From Novosphingobium clariflavum (GTDB lineage: Bacteria > Pseudomonadota > Alphaproteobacteria > Sphingomonadales > Sphingomonadaceae), in NCBI RefSeq assembly GCF_026420865.1, contig NZ_JAPCWC010000004.1:62001-126000 (forward strand): a DNA stretch of 64,000 bases. The letters run 5' to 3'. Both the position numbers and the translations under genes were made by a program. Positions 22,752 through 31,090 of the stretch are shown here, piece by piece (position 1 is the stretch's first letter; every line of letters begins with the position of its first letter). Under the pieces are notes generated by a model, which was given only the letters and a program-made list of their open reading frames with translations, ran no database searches and was not told the origin of the DNA.

Positions 22752-23795
22752 TCAGCCCGCCTTGCGTCCCGCCAGCCGCTGGCGCGCCACCAGCGCGGCG
22801 GCGGCGGCGCCGAACAGCACCAGCATCGGCGGCGCCGGCACGTCGGTCGGCGGCGGCGGGCTGTCGCCCGGCGGCGGGCCGCCGCTGGTCGTCGTGGTCG
22901 TGCCGCTGCTGCCCGACGAGGACCCCGAGGTCGAACTCGAAGAGGAGGTCGACGAAGACGTCGACGAGGACGTCGAAGAGGACCCCGAACTGGAGCCGCT
23001 CGAAGATCCCGAGGACGATCCCGAAGAGGACCCCGAGGAGGAACCGGACGAGGAGGAACCGGACGAGGAGGAACCGGACGAGGAACTGGAGCTGGAACTC
23101 GACGACGACGAACTGGACGAGGAACTCGACGACGACGAGCTGGTCGTCGAGGTCACGTTGCCCGAGGTCGTCGTGGTGGTCGAAGTGACATTGCCAGAGG
23201 TCGAAGTGGTGGTGCTGACGCCGCCGGTCGTGGTGGTGGTCGTGGTCGTCGTCGAGCCGCTGGAGGTCTGGCCGTTCTGGGTATCGGTGGGCACGCCCGA
23301 AGTAGTGCCGGACGTGGTGCCCGAGGAACTGCTCGAACTCGAGGTCGTGCCGGACGAAGTCGAAGTGGACGTCGAACCGGTGGTGGTCGAACTGATCACG
23401 ACATTGCCGCCGCTCGACCCGCTGCCGCCGAAGAAACCGCCGAAGAAGCCGCCGCCGAAACCGCCGCCGCTCGATCCGCCGCCGATCACCACCGGAGTGC
23501 CGCCGCAGCAGCCGGAAACCGGCGGCGCGGCGGGGGGCACGTAACTCGGCAAAGGGGCCATGTCGTAACGGGGGATCTCGCGGCGCGCGGTCAGCACCGG
23601 TTCGGGGCGCGGGATCACGCGGCGCGCCCTGCGGGGAATCGTCCGCTTGGCGGGGCGGGCGACTTTCGCCTGCTTGAGCTTGTGGTATTCGACGCCGCTC
23701 GCCTGCGTCTCAGCGACGTGGACAGCCCCGCCGCCGATGATCGCGCAGCCCGCCGCACAGGCAGACAGCTTCGCCAAGGCCATTCGAACCGACAT
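22752..23795 (-). CDS. Exported Ser/Thr-rich low-complexity protein with PEP-CTERM-like tail
   Basis: A 347-residue predicted surface or exopolysaccharide-associated protein. The N-terminus is a signal-peptide-like helix (about 5-33). A basic, proline-rich part (RRARRVIPRPEP) and a Gly/Phe-rich part (GGGFGGGFFGGFFGG) follow. About 180 residues of almost pure Ser/Thr/Gly come next. The tail shows VPAPP, a hydrophobic helix (MLVLFGAAAAALVA) and a basic end (RQRLAGRKAG): the three-part PEP-CTERM signal read by exosortase, with VPAPP instead of VPEP. Such proteins are often glycosylated. The opposite-strand acidic reading frame is a shadow. Terminator at 22631. Confidence 0.75.
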   Translation of the reverse strand: MSVRMALAKLSACAAGCAIIGGGAVHVAETQASGVEYHKLKQAKVARPAKRTIPRRARRVIPRPEPVLTARREIPRYDMAPLPSYVPPAAPPVSGCCGGTPVVIGGGSSGGGFGGGFFGGFFGGSGSSGGNVVISSTTTGSTSTSTSSGTTSSSSSSSGTTSGTTSGVPTDTQNGQTSSGSTTTTTTTTTGGVSTTTSTSGNVTSTTTTTSGNVTSTTSSSSSSSSSSSSSSSSSSSSSSGSSSSGSSSSGSSSGSSSGSSSGSSSGSSSGSSSTSSSTSSSTSSSSSTSGSSSGSSGTTTTTSGGPPPGDSPPPPTDVPAPPMLVLFGAAAAALVARQRLAGRKAG

Positions 23796-24047
23796 AGCTT
23801 TCTCTCTTCGCTCCCTCCGGACCCGCCGACCGCGACCATATGTCGTGAAGGTCCGTTAGCGCCTACCAAGCGCAGATAGAGGTTAAGGGAACAATGGCAT
23901 TCTCGCGAAATCGTGTCCCGGCCTGCGATAAACTCGGTTAGTTTTTGCGGTTGACAGCCATAGTGTGCCGTTGCGGGACTGTTGCCGCCGTTTTCCGTAA
24001 GCTTTGCCGAAGCTTTTCACGGATCTGCAAAATCGCCGGACTCCGGC

Positions 24048-25073
24048 TCAGTCCCCCTGCGAATCGAACAGGCCGCCCTGCTGCGGCGGAACCAGCCCGA
24101 GATGCTGCCAGCCCCGATCGTTGAGGCAGCGCCCGCGGGCGGTGCGGGCGATCAGGCCGAGCTGGATGAGATAGGGCTCGATCACTTCCTCGATGGTGTC
24201 GCGCGGCTCGGAGAGACCCGCCGCCAGCGTTTCCACCCCCACCGGGCCGCCCTTGTAGATGTCGGCGATCATATGCAGGTAGCGCCGGTCCTGGGCGTCG
24301 AGGCCGATCGAATCGACTTCCAGCCGGGTCAGCGCATCATCGGCGATCGCGCGGGTGATCACGTCCGACCCGGCGACATGGGCAAAGTCGCGCACGCGGC
24401 GCATCAGCCGTCCGGCCACGCGCGGCGTGCCCCGCGCCCGGCGGGCGATCTCGGTCGCCCCGCCCTTGTCCATGCCGATGCCGAGCAGCCCGGCGCCGCG
24501 CGTGACGACCTTTTCCAGTTCCTCGACGGTGTAGAACTGCAGCCTTACGGGAATGCCGAAACGGTCGCGCAGCGGGGTCTGCAGCAGGCCCTGCCGGGTC
24601 GTCGCGCCGACCAGCGTGAAGGGCGGCAGGTCGATCCGCACCGAACGCGCCGAGGGGCCCTCGCCGATGATGAGGTCGAGCGCGCGGTCCTCCATCGCCG
24701 GGTAGAGCACTTCCTCGACCACCGGATTGAGGCGGTGGATCTCGTCGATGAACAGCACGTCGCCGTGCTCGAGATTGGTCAGCAGCGCGGCAAGGTCGCC
24801 CGCCTTGGCGATCACCGGGCCGCTGGTGGCGCGGAAACCGACGCCCAGCTCGCGCGCGACGATCTGCGCCAGCGTCGTCTTGCCGAGGCCCGGCGGGCCG
24901 AAGAACAGCGTATGGTCCATCGCCTCGCGCCGCGACTTGGCGCTCTCGATGAAGACGCGCAGATTGTCCTTCGCCGCCGCCTGCCCGACGAATTCGGCAA
25001 GCGTCTTGGGCCTGAGCGCCGCATCGGCGTCCTCCGGCTGGCGGGACGAGGTGAGGATGGGGTTATCGGTCAC
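24048..25073 (-). CDS. ruvB: Holliday junction branch-migration helicase RuvB
   Basis: A 341-residue AAA+ motor that drives branch migration with RuvA. Walker A is GPPGLGKT at 59-66 and Walker B is VLFIDEIH with Asp110-Glu111. Sensor and arginine-finger regions are intact ([18 protein letters not shown]). The winged-helix C-terminus ends in a GLF tail. GTG at 25073 is preferred over TTG at 25088 because family members begin TDNPILTS and because it overlaps the stop of the upstream TonB-like gene as GTGA. A small GC palindrome followed by GATTTT lies just past the stop. Confidence 0.96.
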   Translation of the reverse strand: MTDNPILTSSRQPEDADAALRPKTLAEFVGQAAAKDNLRVFIESAKSRREAMDHTLFFGPPGLGKTTLAQIVARELGVGFRATSGPVIAKAGDLAALLTNLEHGDVLFIDEIHRLNPVVEEVLYPAMEDRALDLIIGEGPSARSVRIDLPPFTLVGATTRQGLLQTPLRDRFGIPVRLQFYTVEELEKVVTRGAGLLGIGMDKGGATEIARRARGTPRVAGRLMRRVRDFAHVAGSDVITRAIADDALTRLEVDSIGLDAQDRRYLHMIADIYKGGPVGVETLAAGLSEPRDTIEEVIEPYLIQLGLIARTARGRCLNDRGWQHLGLVPPQQGGLFDSQGD

Positions 25074-25705
25074 AACGATTTGCGCCAAATATCACTAAAA
25101 TTGGTCTTCGGATTTTTGCGACAAGATTCGATAAGATCGTTCCAATTCTTATCAAAATCAAATTTACTCAATGATGCCGCGCCACCCCTTCGGAGTGCAG
25201 ACGCAACGAACATTCCCCGGAGCGTTTTATATATACGCAATTCCTCTCGTCGAGAAAGCCCCCTTTCGGAATCAAACCAATCCGAGTCTATAACAAATTG
25301 GCGACAACTATATTTCTCGGAAAATGCCTGAGTGTATTCGACATTTAGCTTTATCACTGTTCGAACTGCTTTGCCGGATTCATCAAGCGCAGGCGTCAAC
25401 TTCCAGTTCTTCACTGCATCCACAGCCGCTTGATCCAAGATAACCGAACCGCTTGACTGCTTTACGCTAGCATCTTCAACCAGCCCAGCCTCGGTTATCA
25501 CGGCACTAACCAAGACAGTCCCATTATGACCAGCCAACTTCGCATCCGCCGGAAATTCTTGAGGACCATCAATAACGGTTGGCGACTTGGCCACCTCTGC
25601 ACGCGTATCGGCTGGCGGCTGCGCCGAGCTAATACTCGACAGGCCCAAAGCCGCTGCGGCGAGAACGCCTCGACAATGAAATCCCCGCATTTTCATCACC
25701 ATCAT
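25070..25705 (-). CDS. Exported protein with a TonB C-terminal-like domain, inserted between ruvA and ruvB
   Basis: A 211-residue protein. A signal peptide at about 8-29 ([15 protein letters not shown]) leads into a TonB_C-like domain at about 45-125, with the typical [25 protein letters not shown] and [14 protein letters not shown] pattern. The remaining 85 residues are charged and unrecognised. It lacks the N-terminal membrane anchor and proline-rich spacer of true TonB, so energy transduction is unlikely. It overlaps ruvA by ATGA and ruvB by GTGA. Its 3' part is far AT-richer than the neighbours (23 G/C in the 60 bases 25081-25140), which suggests recent acquisition. Function unknown. Confidence 0.8.
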   Translation of the reverse strand: MMVMKMRGFHCRGVLAAAALGLSSISSAQPPADTRAEVAKSPTVIDGPQEFPADAKLAGHNGTVLVSAVITEAGLVEDASVKQSSGSVILDQAAVDAVKNWKLTPALDESGKAVRTVIKLNVEYTQAFSEKYSCRQFVIDSDWFDSERGLSRREELRIYKTLRGMFVASALRRGGAASLSKFDFDKNWNDLIESCRKNPKTNFSDIWRKSL

Positions 25706-26310
25706 CCCGCCGCCTTCTTCAGCGCCACGCGAACAAGGTCATTGAGCCCCGCATCCTCGCCCAGTTCCTCCATCGCCTTGCCGACCGCCATCGCCGCGAC
25801 CGCCGGCTTGAAGCCGAGGTTCTGCAGCGCCGAGACGGCATCCGCACCGGCATCGCCCGCTGGCGCCGCCGCAGCGGCGAGGCCCGGCGCGCCGGGCACG
25901 GTGGGCATGCCGCCCGCCTTGTCCTTGAGTTCGTTGACGATGCGGCTGGCGAGCTTGGGGCCGACGCCGTTGGCGCGCGCCACCATGGCGCTGTCGCCCC
26001 CGGCACAGGCGCGCTGCAGTTCCTCGGTGGTGAGCGCCGAGAGGATCGCCAGCGCGACCTTGGAGCCCACCCCCTGAACCGCCGTCAGCAGGCGGAACCA
26101 GTTGCGCTCCGCCCCGCTGGTGAAACCGATCAGACGCTGGTCGGTCTCGGACACCTGCATCTCGGTGTGGACGACGACCTTGTCGCCCCGGATGCCGAGA
26201 TGGTCGAGCGTGCGCGCCGAACAGTGGACGAGATAGCCCACCCCGTTCACGTCGATGATCGCCCAGTCGGGGCCGGTATCGTCGAGCAGGCCAGTCAGCT
26301 TTGCGATCAT
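25702..26310 (-). CDS. ruvA: Holliday junction DNA-binding protein RuvA
   Basis: A 202-residue subunit that binds Holliday junctions as a tetramer and loads RuvB. Domain I is the OB fold ([13 protein letters not shown] through DQRLIGF). Domain II has two helix-hairpin-helix motifs ([17 protein letters not shown] and [19 protein letters not shown]). An Ala/Gly-rich linker leads to the C-terminal RuvB-contacting domain ([17 protein letters not shown]). Length is typical. The stop overlaps the start of the TonB-like gene (ATGA), so ruvA and ruvB are still in one operon. Confidence 0.96.
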   Translation of the reverse strand: MIAKLTGLLDDTGPDWAIIDVNGVGYLVHCSARTLDHLGIRGDKVVVHTEMQVSETDQRLIGFTSGAERNWFRLLTAVQGVGSKVALAILSALTTEELQRACAGGDSAMVARANGVGPKLASRIVNELKDKAGGMPTVPGAPGLAAAAAPAGDAGADAVSALQNLGFKPAVAAMAVGKAMEELGEDAGLNDLVRVALKKAAG

Positions 26311-26426
26311 GGTTTGTTCCCCATGAGGCTCCTATGGCCGATGCCCGCCCGCGCGGCAAGCACGATCAGCAGCGCAATCGCCGCCCGCCCCATGACAGCG
26401 CGAATCGCCCATGCTAACCCGCCGCC

Positions 26427-27965
26427 ATGGGGAAAGACGCCGGGGCCGCGCGGGCGGGAAATCGTTGGTCGTGGCCGGTTCTGGCGGCCTTGCCGGTTAC
26501 ACTCGCCGCGGTGGGACTGCGGATCGCCCATTTCTCGCCGTTCGAGATCATGCACGCCGATGAGCTGATGCAATATCTCGAACAGGGCAATCGCCTTGCC
26601 ACCGGGCGAGGCTTGGTCCCCTGGGAAGCGCATTTCGGCTTGCGCAGCGCCGTGATCGAACAAGGCCTCGCCCTGTTCCTGTGGCTGGGCCACCTGCTGT
26701 CGGACCAGCAGCTTTTTGCGGTCCGCCTTGCCCGGGCCGCCTTCGGCGCACTGACCTTGCTGACCCTTCCCGCCGCCTGGCGGCTGGGCGCGCTATCCTC
26801 GCGCCGTCACGCGCTGGTCGCGCTGTTCGTCGCCTCGGTGTGGTGGGAAGCGGTGCTGTTCAGCGACCTCCTGCTTTCGGAAAGCCTGGCCAGCGCCCTG
26901 ATCCTGCTCGCCGCCGCGCCGTTGCTGGCCGATGGCGACCGCTCCGCGAACGGCCGGGCGAGCGACCTGTCCCTGCTGACAAGCGGCTTGCTGCTTGGCC
27001 TCGGCGTGTTGGCGCGGCTGCAATACGCGCCCTTCGTCGCGGTGCTGGCGCTCGGCGCGCTGCGGCTGGACTGGCGGCGCTGGCGGCCGGTGATGCTGGG
27101 CGGGCTTGCCGCTGCTCTGCTGGGCGCGGCCAGCGATCTGGCCATGGGCCGCGTTCCGTTCGCGTGGGTTATGGTCAATGTCGCGATGAACATCGGCCAT
27201 GGGATCGCCTCCCGCTTCGGTGTTTCGGGGCCGTTTGCCTACCTGATCGGGCTCTACACGCATCTGGCGCCGATCATGGTGCCGCTCGTGGTCGCCGCCT
27301 TGCTGGCCGGGCGGCGCTACTGGCCGCTGATGGCCGCCGCCACGGTCAACGTGCTGGTCCACAGCCTGATCGCCCACAAGGAGTACCGGTTCATCTGGCT
27401 GTCCACGCTGACCGTGCTGATCCTGGCGGCGATTGCCACGGTGCGGCTCGCGGACCGCCTGGCAGAGCGCCGGGGCGGCATTGCCGGACCGGCGGGTATT
27501 GCCGGACCGGCGGGCATTGCGATCGTCTGCCTTGCCTGGCTGGGCGCGTCGTTCGCGTCCGAATACAAGAGCGGGGGCTATCCGGCCTTTCGCGGCGGCG
27601 GCGCAGTACCGCGACTGGCGCTGCGGGCGCTGGACGATCCCAGCGCCTGCGCGATCGCGCTGGACTTCGAAATCAAGGCGCATCTCGTGCCGGCGCTGCT
27701 GCCCCGGCCGGTACCGATCCTGCTCGTCCCCACCGGCGACAGGCCGCTGTCCGGCACTCTGCCGCCGGGACTGGCACAGGGCGCCAATGCGCTGATCCTC
27801 GCCACGCCGGATAGCGCCTTACCCGGATGGCACCGCGAGGCGTGCGAGGCCATGGGCGACCAGCAGGCCTGCCTGTTCCGCCGCGAAGGGACCTGCGCCC
27901 CGGCCCCGGAATGGTCCTATCAGCGGATGATCGACGTCGATGCGGGGCTGGCGAGGCGGCCCTGA
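26427..27965 (+). CDS. Alg9-like (GT22) membrane glycosyltransferase
   Basis: A 512-residue polytopic membrane protein with about ten helices. Two signatures point to glycosyltransferase family 22: an acidic first loop, HADELMQYLEQGNRL with Asp45-Glu46 and nearby GLRS, and HKEYRF at 317-322. The latter matches the HKE-x-RF motif of eukaryotic Alg9/Alg12/PIG-B mannosyltransferases, which use lipid-linked sugars. The expected role is adding a sugar from a polyprenyl donor on the outer face of the membrane. Acceptor and sugar are unknown. It lies alone, opposite in direction, between ruvA and ruvC. An internal 18-bp tandem repeat (27477-27515) encodes repeated GIAGPA units. GT39 is an alternative assignment. 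Confidence 0.75.
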   Translation: MGKDAGAARAGNRWSWPVLAALPVTLAAVGLRIAHFSPFEIMHADELMQYLEQGNRLATGRGLVPWEAHFGLRSAVIEQGLALFLWLGHLLSDQQLFAVRLARAAFGALTLLTLPAAWRLGALSSRRHALVALFVASVWWEAVLFSDLLLSESLASALILLAAAPLLADGDRSANGRASDLSLLTSGLLLGLGVLARLQYAPFVAVLALGALRLDWRRWRPVMLGGLAAALLGAASDLAMGRVPFAWVMVNVAMNIGHGIASRFGVSGPFAYLIGLYTHLAPIMVPLVVAALLAGRRYWPLMAAATVNVLVHSLIAHKEYRFIWLSTLTVLILAAIATVRLADRLAERRGGIAGPAGIAGPAGIAIVCLAWLGASFASEYKSGGYPAFRGGGAVPRLALRALDDPSACAIALDFEIKAHLVPALLPRPVPILLVPTGDRPLSGTLPPGLAQGANALILATPDSALPGWHREACEAMGDQQACLFRREGTCAPAPEWSYQRMIDVDAGLARRP

Positions 27966-28069
27966 CGCCGCTTAGGCCAAGCCCCTGCGGAATCCGCCTG
28001 GCGGAGTGATTGTGACATTCGCATCCGCTGGCGGATGGGATGGGTTTGCGAAATGTCGGAATCGAACCG

Positions 28070-28546
28070 CTAGCGATGGCTCCCAAGCATGTTCGCGTGG
28101 GTGATGGCAACGGCAAGCGCATCCGACGCGTCCTCGCCCGCCAGCTTCACGCCGGGGAGCAGCACTTTCAGCATGTGCTGGATCTGCTTCTTGTCGGCGC
28201 CGCCGGTGCCGACCAGCGCCTTCTTGATGACCTTGGTGGAATATTCCGCCACCGGCAGCCCCGCGCGCGCGATCGACAGCATGGCGACGCCGCGCGCCTG
28301 CCCCAGCTTCAGCGTCGACTGCGGGTTCACGTTGACGAAGACTTCCTCCACCGCGCCGGCATCGGGCCGGTGATGGAGGATCACGTCGGTCAGCGCCGCG
28401 TCGAGCTCGACCAGGCGCTCGGCCATGCCGGCCTTGGCATCGGTGCGGATCTGCCCGTTGGCGACATGGCTGAGGCGGCTGCCGCTCTTGGCGACGATGC
28501 CCCAGCCGGTGCAGGTGAGCCCCGGATCGAGGCCGATGATGATCAT
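28070..28546 (-). CDS. ruvC: Crossover junction endodeoxyribonuclease RuvC
   Basis: A 158-residue Holliday-junction resolvase. The four metal-binding acids are present: Asp7 (GLDPGL), Glu67 (AVEEVFV), Asp139 and Asp142 ([10 protein letters not shown]). Length is typical. It is the third gene of a leftward group with yebC and DUF3147 (gap of 4 bases to DUF3147). It is separated from ruvA by the opposite-strand glycosyltransferase. Confidence 0.96.
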   Translation of the reverse strand: MIIIGLDPGLTCTGWGIVAKSGSRLSHVANGQIRTDAKAGMAERLVELDAALTDVILHHRPDAGAVEEVFVNVNPQSTLKLGQARGVAMLSIARAGLPVAEYSTKVIKKALVGTGGADKKQIQHMLKVLLPGVKLAGEDASDALAVAITHANMLGSHR

Positions 28547-28550
28547 GGGA

Positions 28551-28901
28551 TCAGACCTTGAGGCCGAGGCGCGGGCCGAGATGCACCATCAACAGGTAGA
28601 GCAGGACGGTCAGCACGCAGCCCGCCAGCAGCGAGAGCCAGAAGCCGATCCCGTGGCGCAGCAGCACCGGGATCAGCAGGAACATCGGCAGCGAGGGCAG
28701 CACGTACCAGAAGGTCGCCTGTGCATGCACCGCCATGTTCTCGGCATCGGGCCGGGCATGCCACAGGAGCATCATGCCCAGCACCGAGACCAGGGGAAGC
28801 GAGGCGACAAGCGCGCCCATCGCGGGCAGGCGCTTGCCGATCTCGGCGATCGCCACGATCATCGCGCCGGAGATCAGCGCACGGGCGATCAGGGCCAGCA
28901 T
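28551..28901 (-). CDS. DUF3147 family small membrane protein
   Basis: A 116-residue integral membrane protein with four predicted helices, matching DUF3147 over its length ([30 protein letters not shown], then a [16 protein letters not shown] segment). The function of the family is unknown; it could be a small transporter-like subunit. It starts one base after the yebC stop and ends 4 bases before ruvC, so the three are probably co-transcribed. Confidence 0.82.
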   Translation of the reverse strand: MLALIARALISGAMIVAIAEIGKRLPAMGALVASLPLVSVLGMMLLWHARPDAENMAVHAQATFWYVLPSLPMFLLIPVLLRHGIGFWLSLLAGCVLTVLLYLLMVHLGPRLGLKV

Positions 28902-28902
28902 G

Positions 28903-29667
28903 TCAGGCGAGTTTCGCCATGACCTCGTCGGAGATCTCGTAGTTGCCCCAGACGGTCTGGACGTCGTCGTCGTCTTCCAGCGTGTCGACCAGCTTCATCA
29001 GCGTGCCGGCAGTGTCGGCATCGACATCGACCGAGAGGTTGGGCTTCCAGGCGAGCTTCACGCCCTCGGCCTCGCCCAGCACCTTTTCCAGTTCGCGGGC
29101 GACTTCGTGCAGCGAATCGACCGAGACCCAGATCGAGTGGCTGCCCGGGTTCTCGTCGCCGTCGCCCATGTCGCTCTGGACGTCCTCGGCGCCGGCTTCG
29201 ATGGCGGCCTCGAGGACCTTCTCCTCGTCACCCACCGAGGCGGGGTACTCGATCAGGCCGAGACGTTCGAAACCGTGCGAAACCGCGCCGGAGGCACCGA
29301 GGTTGCCGCCGTTCTTGGAGAACGCCGTGCGCACGTTGGTGGCGGTGCGATTGCGGTTGTCGGTCAGCGCCTCGACGATGAGGGCGACGCCGCCGGGGCC
29401 GTAACCCTCGTAGCGCACTTCCTCGTAGTTCTCGGCATCGCCCTTGCTGGCCTTGTCGATCGCGCGCTGGATGTTGTCCTTGGGCATCGACTGCGCCTTG
29501 GCGGCGTTGACGGCGGCGCGCAGGCGCGGGTTCATGTCCGGGTCGGGCATGCCCATCTTGGCAGCCACGGTGATTTCGCGGCTGAGCTTGCTGAACTGCG
29601 CCGAGCGCTTCTTGTCCTGCGCACCCTTGCGATGCATGATGTTCTTGAATTTGGAATGGCCTGCCAT
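28903..29667 (-). CDS. yebC: YebC/PmpR family regulator
   Basis: A 254-residue cytoplasmic protein of the YebC/TACO1 family. The N-terminus [21 protein letters not shown] is diagnostic, as are [21 protein letters not shown] and the C-terminal [21 protein letters not shown] segment. Members act as transcriptional regulators or as translation factors that help ribosomes through proline-rich stretches. yebC beside ruvC is a widespread arrangement. ATG at 29667 is fixed by the conserved N-terminus; the open frame continues upstream without meaning. Confidence 0.95.
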   Translation of the reverse strand: MAGHSKFKNIMHRKGAQDKKRSAQFSKLSREITVAAKMGMPDPDMNPRLRAAVNAAKAQSMPKDNIQRAIDKASKGDAENYEEVRYEGYGPGGVALIVEALTDNRNRTATNVRTAFSKNGGNLGASGAVSHGFERLGLIEYPASVGDEEKVLEAAIEAGAEDVQSDMGDGDENPGSHSIWVSVDSLHEVARELEKVLGEAEGVKLAWKPNLSVDVDADTAGTLMKLVDTLEDDDDVQTVWGNYEISDEVMAKLA

Positions 29668-29878
29668 GGGGTCCGCTCTTGCTTCGCTCACCTGCCTGCC
29701 TGCTTGCGGCGATAACCGCGAGGGCCGGGCAGCGAGGTCCGTTGAATGATGTGTGCCAGATGACGCAGGGCGCGCCTTACAACAGGCCGGCACCCAAGGG
29801 CAACCGCCCGTTCCGCTTGCCTGCCCGAACAGCAACGGGCCAAAGGATTTGGCAAGAAAACTCCGCTAGCAGATCGCC

Positions 29879-30658
29879 ATGGCCACCCGGACCCCGACTT
29901 CCGCCGCTTCCCCCCAGCCTGCGCAGGCAGAGCCCAGCGCACCGGTGCCTGCACCGATAGCTGCGCCTGCAGGCCCGCTGGCGCTGCTGCGCGAAGTGCC
30001 CGCCTTCCTGAAAAGGCCCGCGATCCTCAAGCCGATGGGCCTGCGGGCGGGCGCGGGCTGGGCCGCGCTGGGAGTGCTGAGCGGGCTCCATGTCGCGGTG
30101 CTGCTGCTGGTCGTGCTGCCGCTGATCGGCCTGTGGCAGCAGGCCATGCACCTGCCCGCACCCGATGCCTTCGACAGGCTCCCCACAGGCTGGCTGCTGC
30201 CGATCACGGTGCTGATCGCACCGATCGCCGAAGAGACGGTCTTCCGGGGCTGGCAGAGCGGACGCCCGCGCGCCTTGTGGCTGCTGCTCTGCGGCGTGCT
30301 GTTCGCCGGCCTTGCCGTCTCGGCAAGGGCGCTGGCACCGCTGGCGCTGCTGGGCGCGCTGGTGGCGCTCGCGCTCGCCGCGCTCGGCGGCTGGCTCGTG
30401 CTGCGCAGGCGGCAAGCGGCGGCGGTCTGCCGCGCGGCCTTTCCGATGATTTTCTGGATCGCGGCGCTGGTCTTCGCCGCCTTTCACCTGATGAACTACC
30501 CGCGCGTCTCGGCGGCAATGCTGCCGATGGTGCTGCCGCAGCTCTGGGCCGGACTGATGCTGGGTTTCACCCGCCAGCGCATCGGCCTGCCGGCCGCGAT
30601 GCTCCAGCACATGGCCGCCAATGCGGCGACCATGGTGCTGGTGCAACTGGGCGGCTGA
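29879..30658 (+). CDS. CPBP family intramembrane metalloprotease
   Basis: A 259-residue membrane protein of the CPBP (CAAX protease/bacteriocin-processing, Abi) family. Motif 1, EExxxR, is Glu118-Glu119 with Arg123 (IAEETVFRGW). Motif 2 is FHLMNY with His203. Motif 3 is HMAAN with His244 and Asn248. All catalytic residues are therefore present. The first 35 residues are a Pro/Ala-rich cytoplasmic tail, and about seven helices follow. Relatives cleave prenylated or small membrane substrates; the target here is unknown. No bacteriocin genes lie nearby. A hairpin (30691-30708) separates it from gapR. Confidence 0.87.
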   Translation: MATRTPTSAASPQPAQAEPSAPVPAPIAAPAGPLALLREVPAFLKRPAILKPMGLRAGAGWAALGVLSGLHVAVLLLVVLPLIGLWQQAMHLPAPDAFDRLPTGWLLPITVLIAPIAEETVFRGWQSGRPRALWLLLCGVLFAGLAVSARALAPLALLGALVALALAALGGWLVLRRRQAAAVCRAAFPMIFWIAALVFAAFHLMNYPRVSAAMLPMVLPQLWAGLMLGFTRQRIGLPAAMLQHMAANAATMVLVQLGG

Positions 30659-30690
30659 TCGCGGACCCGCGCGCGGCGGATCCTGCCGCT

Positions 30691-30708
30691 TCCGGGCCGA
30701 AGCCCGGA
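30691..30708. terminator. Hairpin between convergent CPBP and gapR genes
   Basis: TCCGGGC-CGAA-GCCCGGA forms a 7-bp stem with a stable tetraloop in the 56-base gap between two convergent genes. No T-tract. Confidence 0.5.
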
Positions 30709-30714
30709 CACCCG

Positions 30715-30951
30715 TCAGTCGATGCCGAGCGCGGTCTTGTAGGTGTCGAGCAGCATGTCCATCTCGCGGCGGTCGTCCGGCTTCATCTTACGGATGCGGA
30801 CGATCTGGCGCATGATCTTGACGTCGTAGCCGACCGCCTTGGCTTCGTTGTAGACGTCGCGGATATCGTCGCCGATGCCCTTCTTTTCTTCTTCGAGGCG
30901 CTCGACGCGCTCGATCAGCAGGCGCAGGCGATCGTCGGTGGTTTCGGCCAT
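30715..30951 (-). CDS. gapR: GapR-like DUF2312 nucleoid-associated protein
   Basis: A 78-residue, highly charged helical protein that matches DUF2312/UPF0335 end to end (LIERVERLEEEKKGIGDDIRDVYNEAKAVGYDVKIMRQIVRIRKM). In Caulobacter the member GapR is an essential DNA-binding protein that recognises overtwisted DNA ahead of polymerases and aids topoisomerases. The helix-rich coiled region and basic residues that contact DNA are retained. It lies downstream of the chemoreceptor gene on the same strand, but a 140-base gap with a strong hairpin separates them. Confidence 0.93.
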   Translation of the reverse strand: MAETTDDRLRLLIERVERLEEEKKGIGDDIRDVYNEAKAVGYDVKIMRQIVRIRKMKPDDRREMDMLLDTYKTALGID

Positions 30952-31053
30952 GGGGTTCGTGCTCCGGAACTAGGATGAATCGATTTGGCGGGGCTGATAG
31001 CGGCTGCGCGGGATTCGGGCAAAGCGCCGGCCTGTGGAAATCGCGCAAAGACT

Positions 31054-31081
31054 CCGCCGGCGGGACAATGCCCGCCGGCGG
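31054..31081 (-). terminator. Strong hairpin after the chemoreceptor gene
   Basis: CCGCCGGCGGG (31054-31064) pairs perfectly with CCCGCCGGCGG (31071-31081) around a 6-base loop, 9 bases beyond the stop at 31091. Only a short T-run (TCTTT) follows on the minus strand. Confidence 0.65.
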
Positions 31082-31090
31082 CAGGGCCCG

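Noticed and set aside
22762..23544. A highly acidic Glu/Asp/Val/Pro-rich 260-codon frame opposite the Ser/Thr-rich gene.
   Set aside because: It is the complement of Ser/Thr codons. The minus frame has a signal peptide, a PEP-CTERM-like tail and its own terminator.
28030..28072. A tRNA-like GGTTCGATTCC (T-loop pattern) on the minus strand just after the ruvC stop.
   Set aside because: The flanking bases do not pair as a T-stem (AGCGG against CCGAC) and no acceptor or anticodon stem can be drawn.
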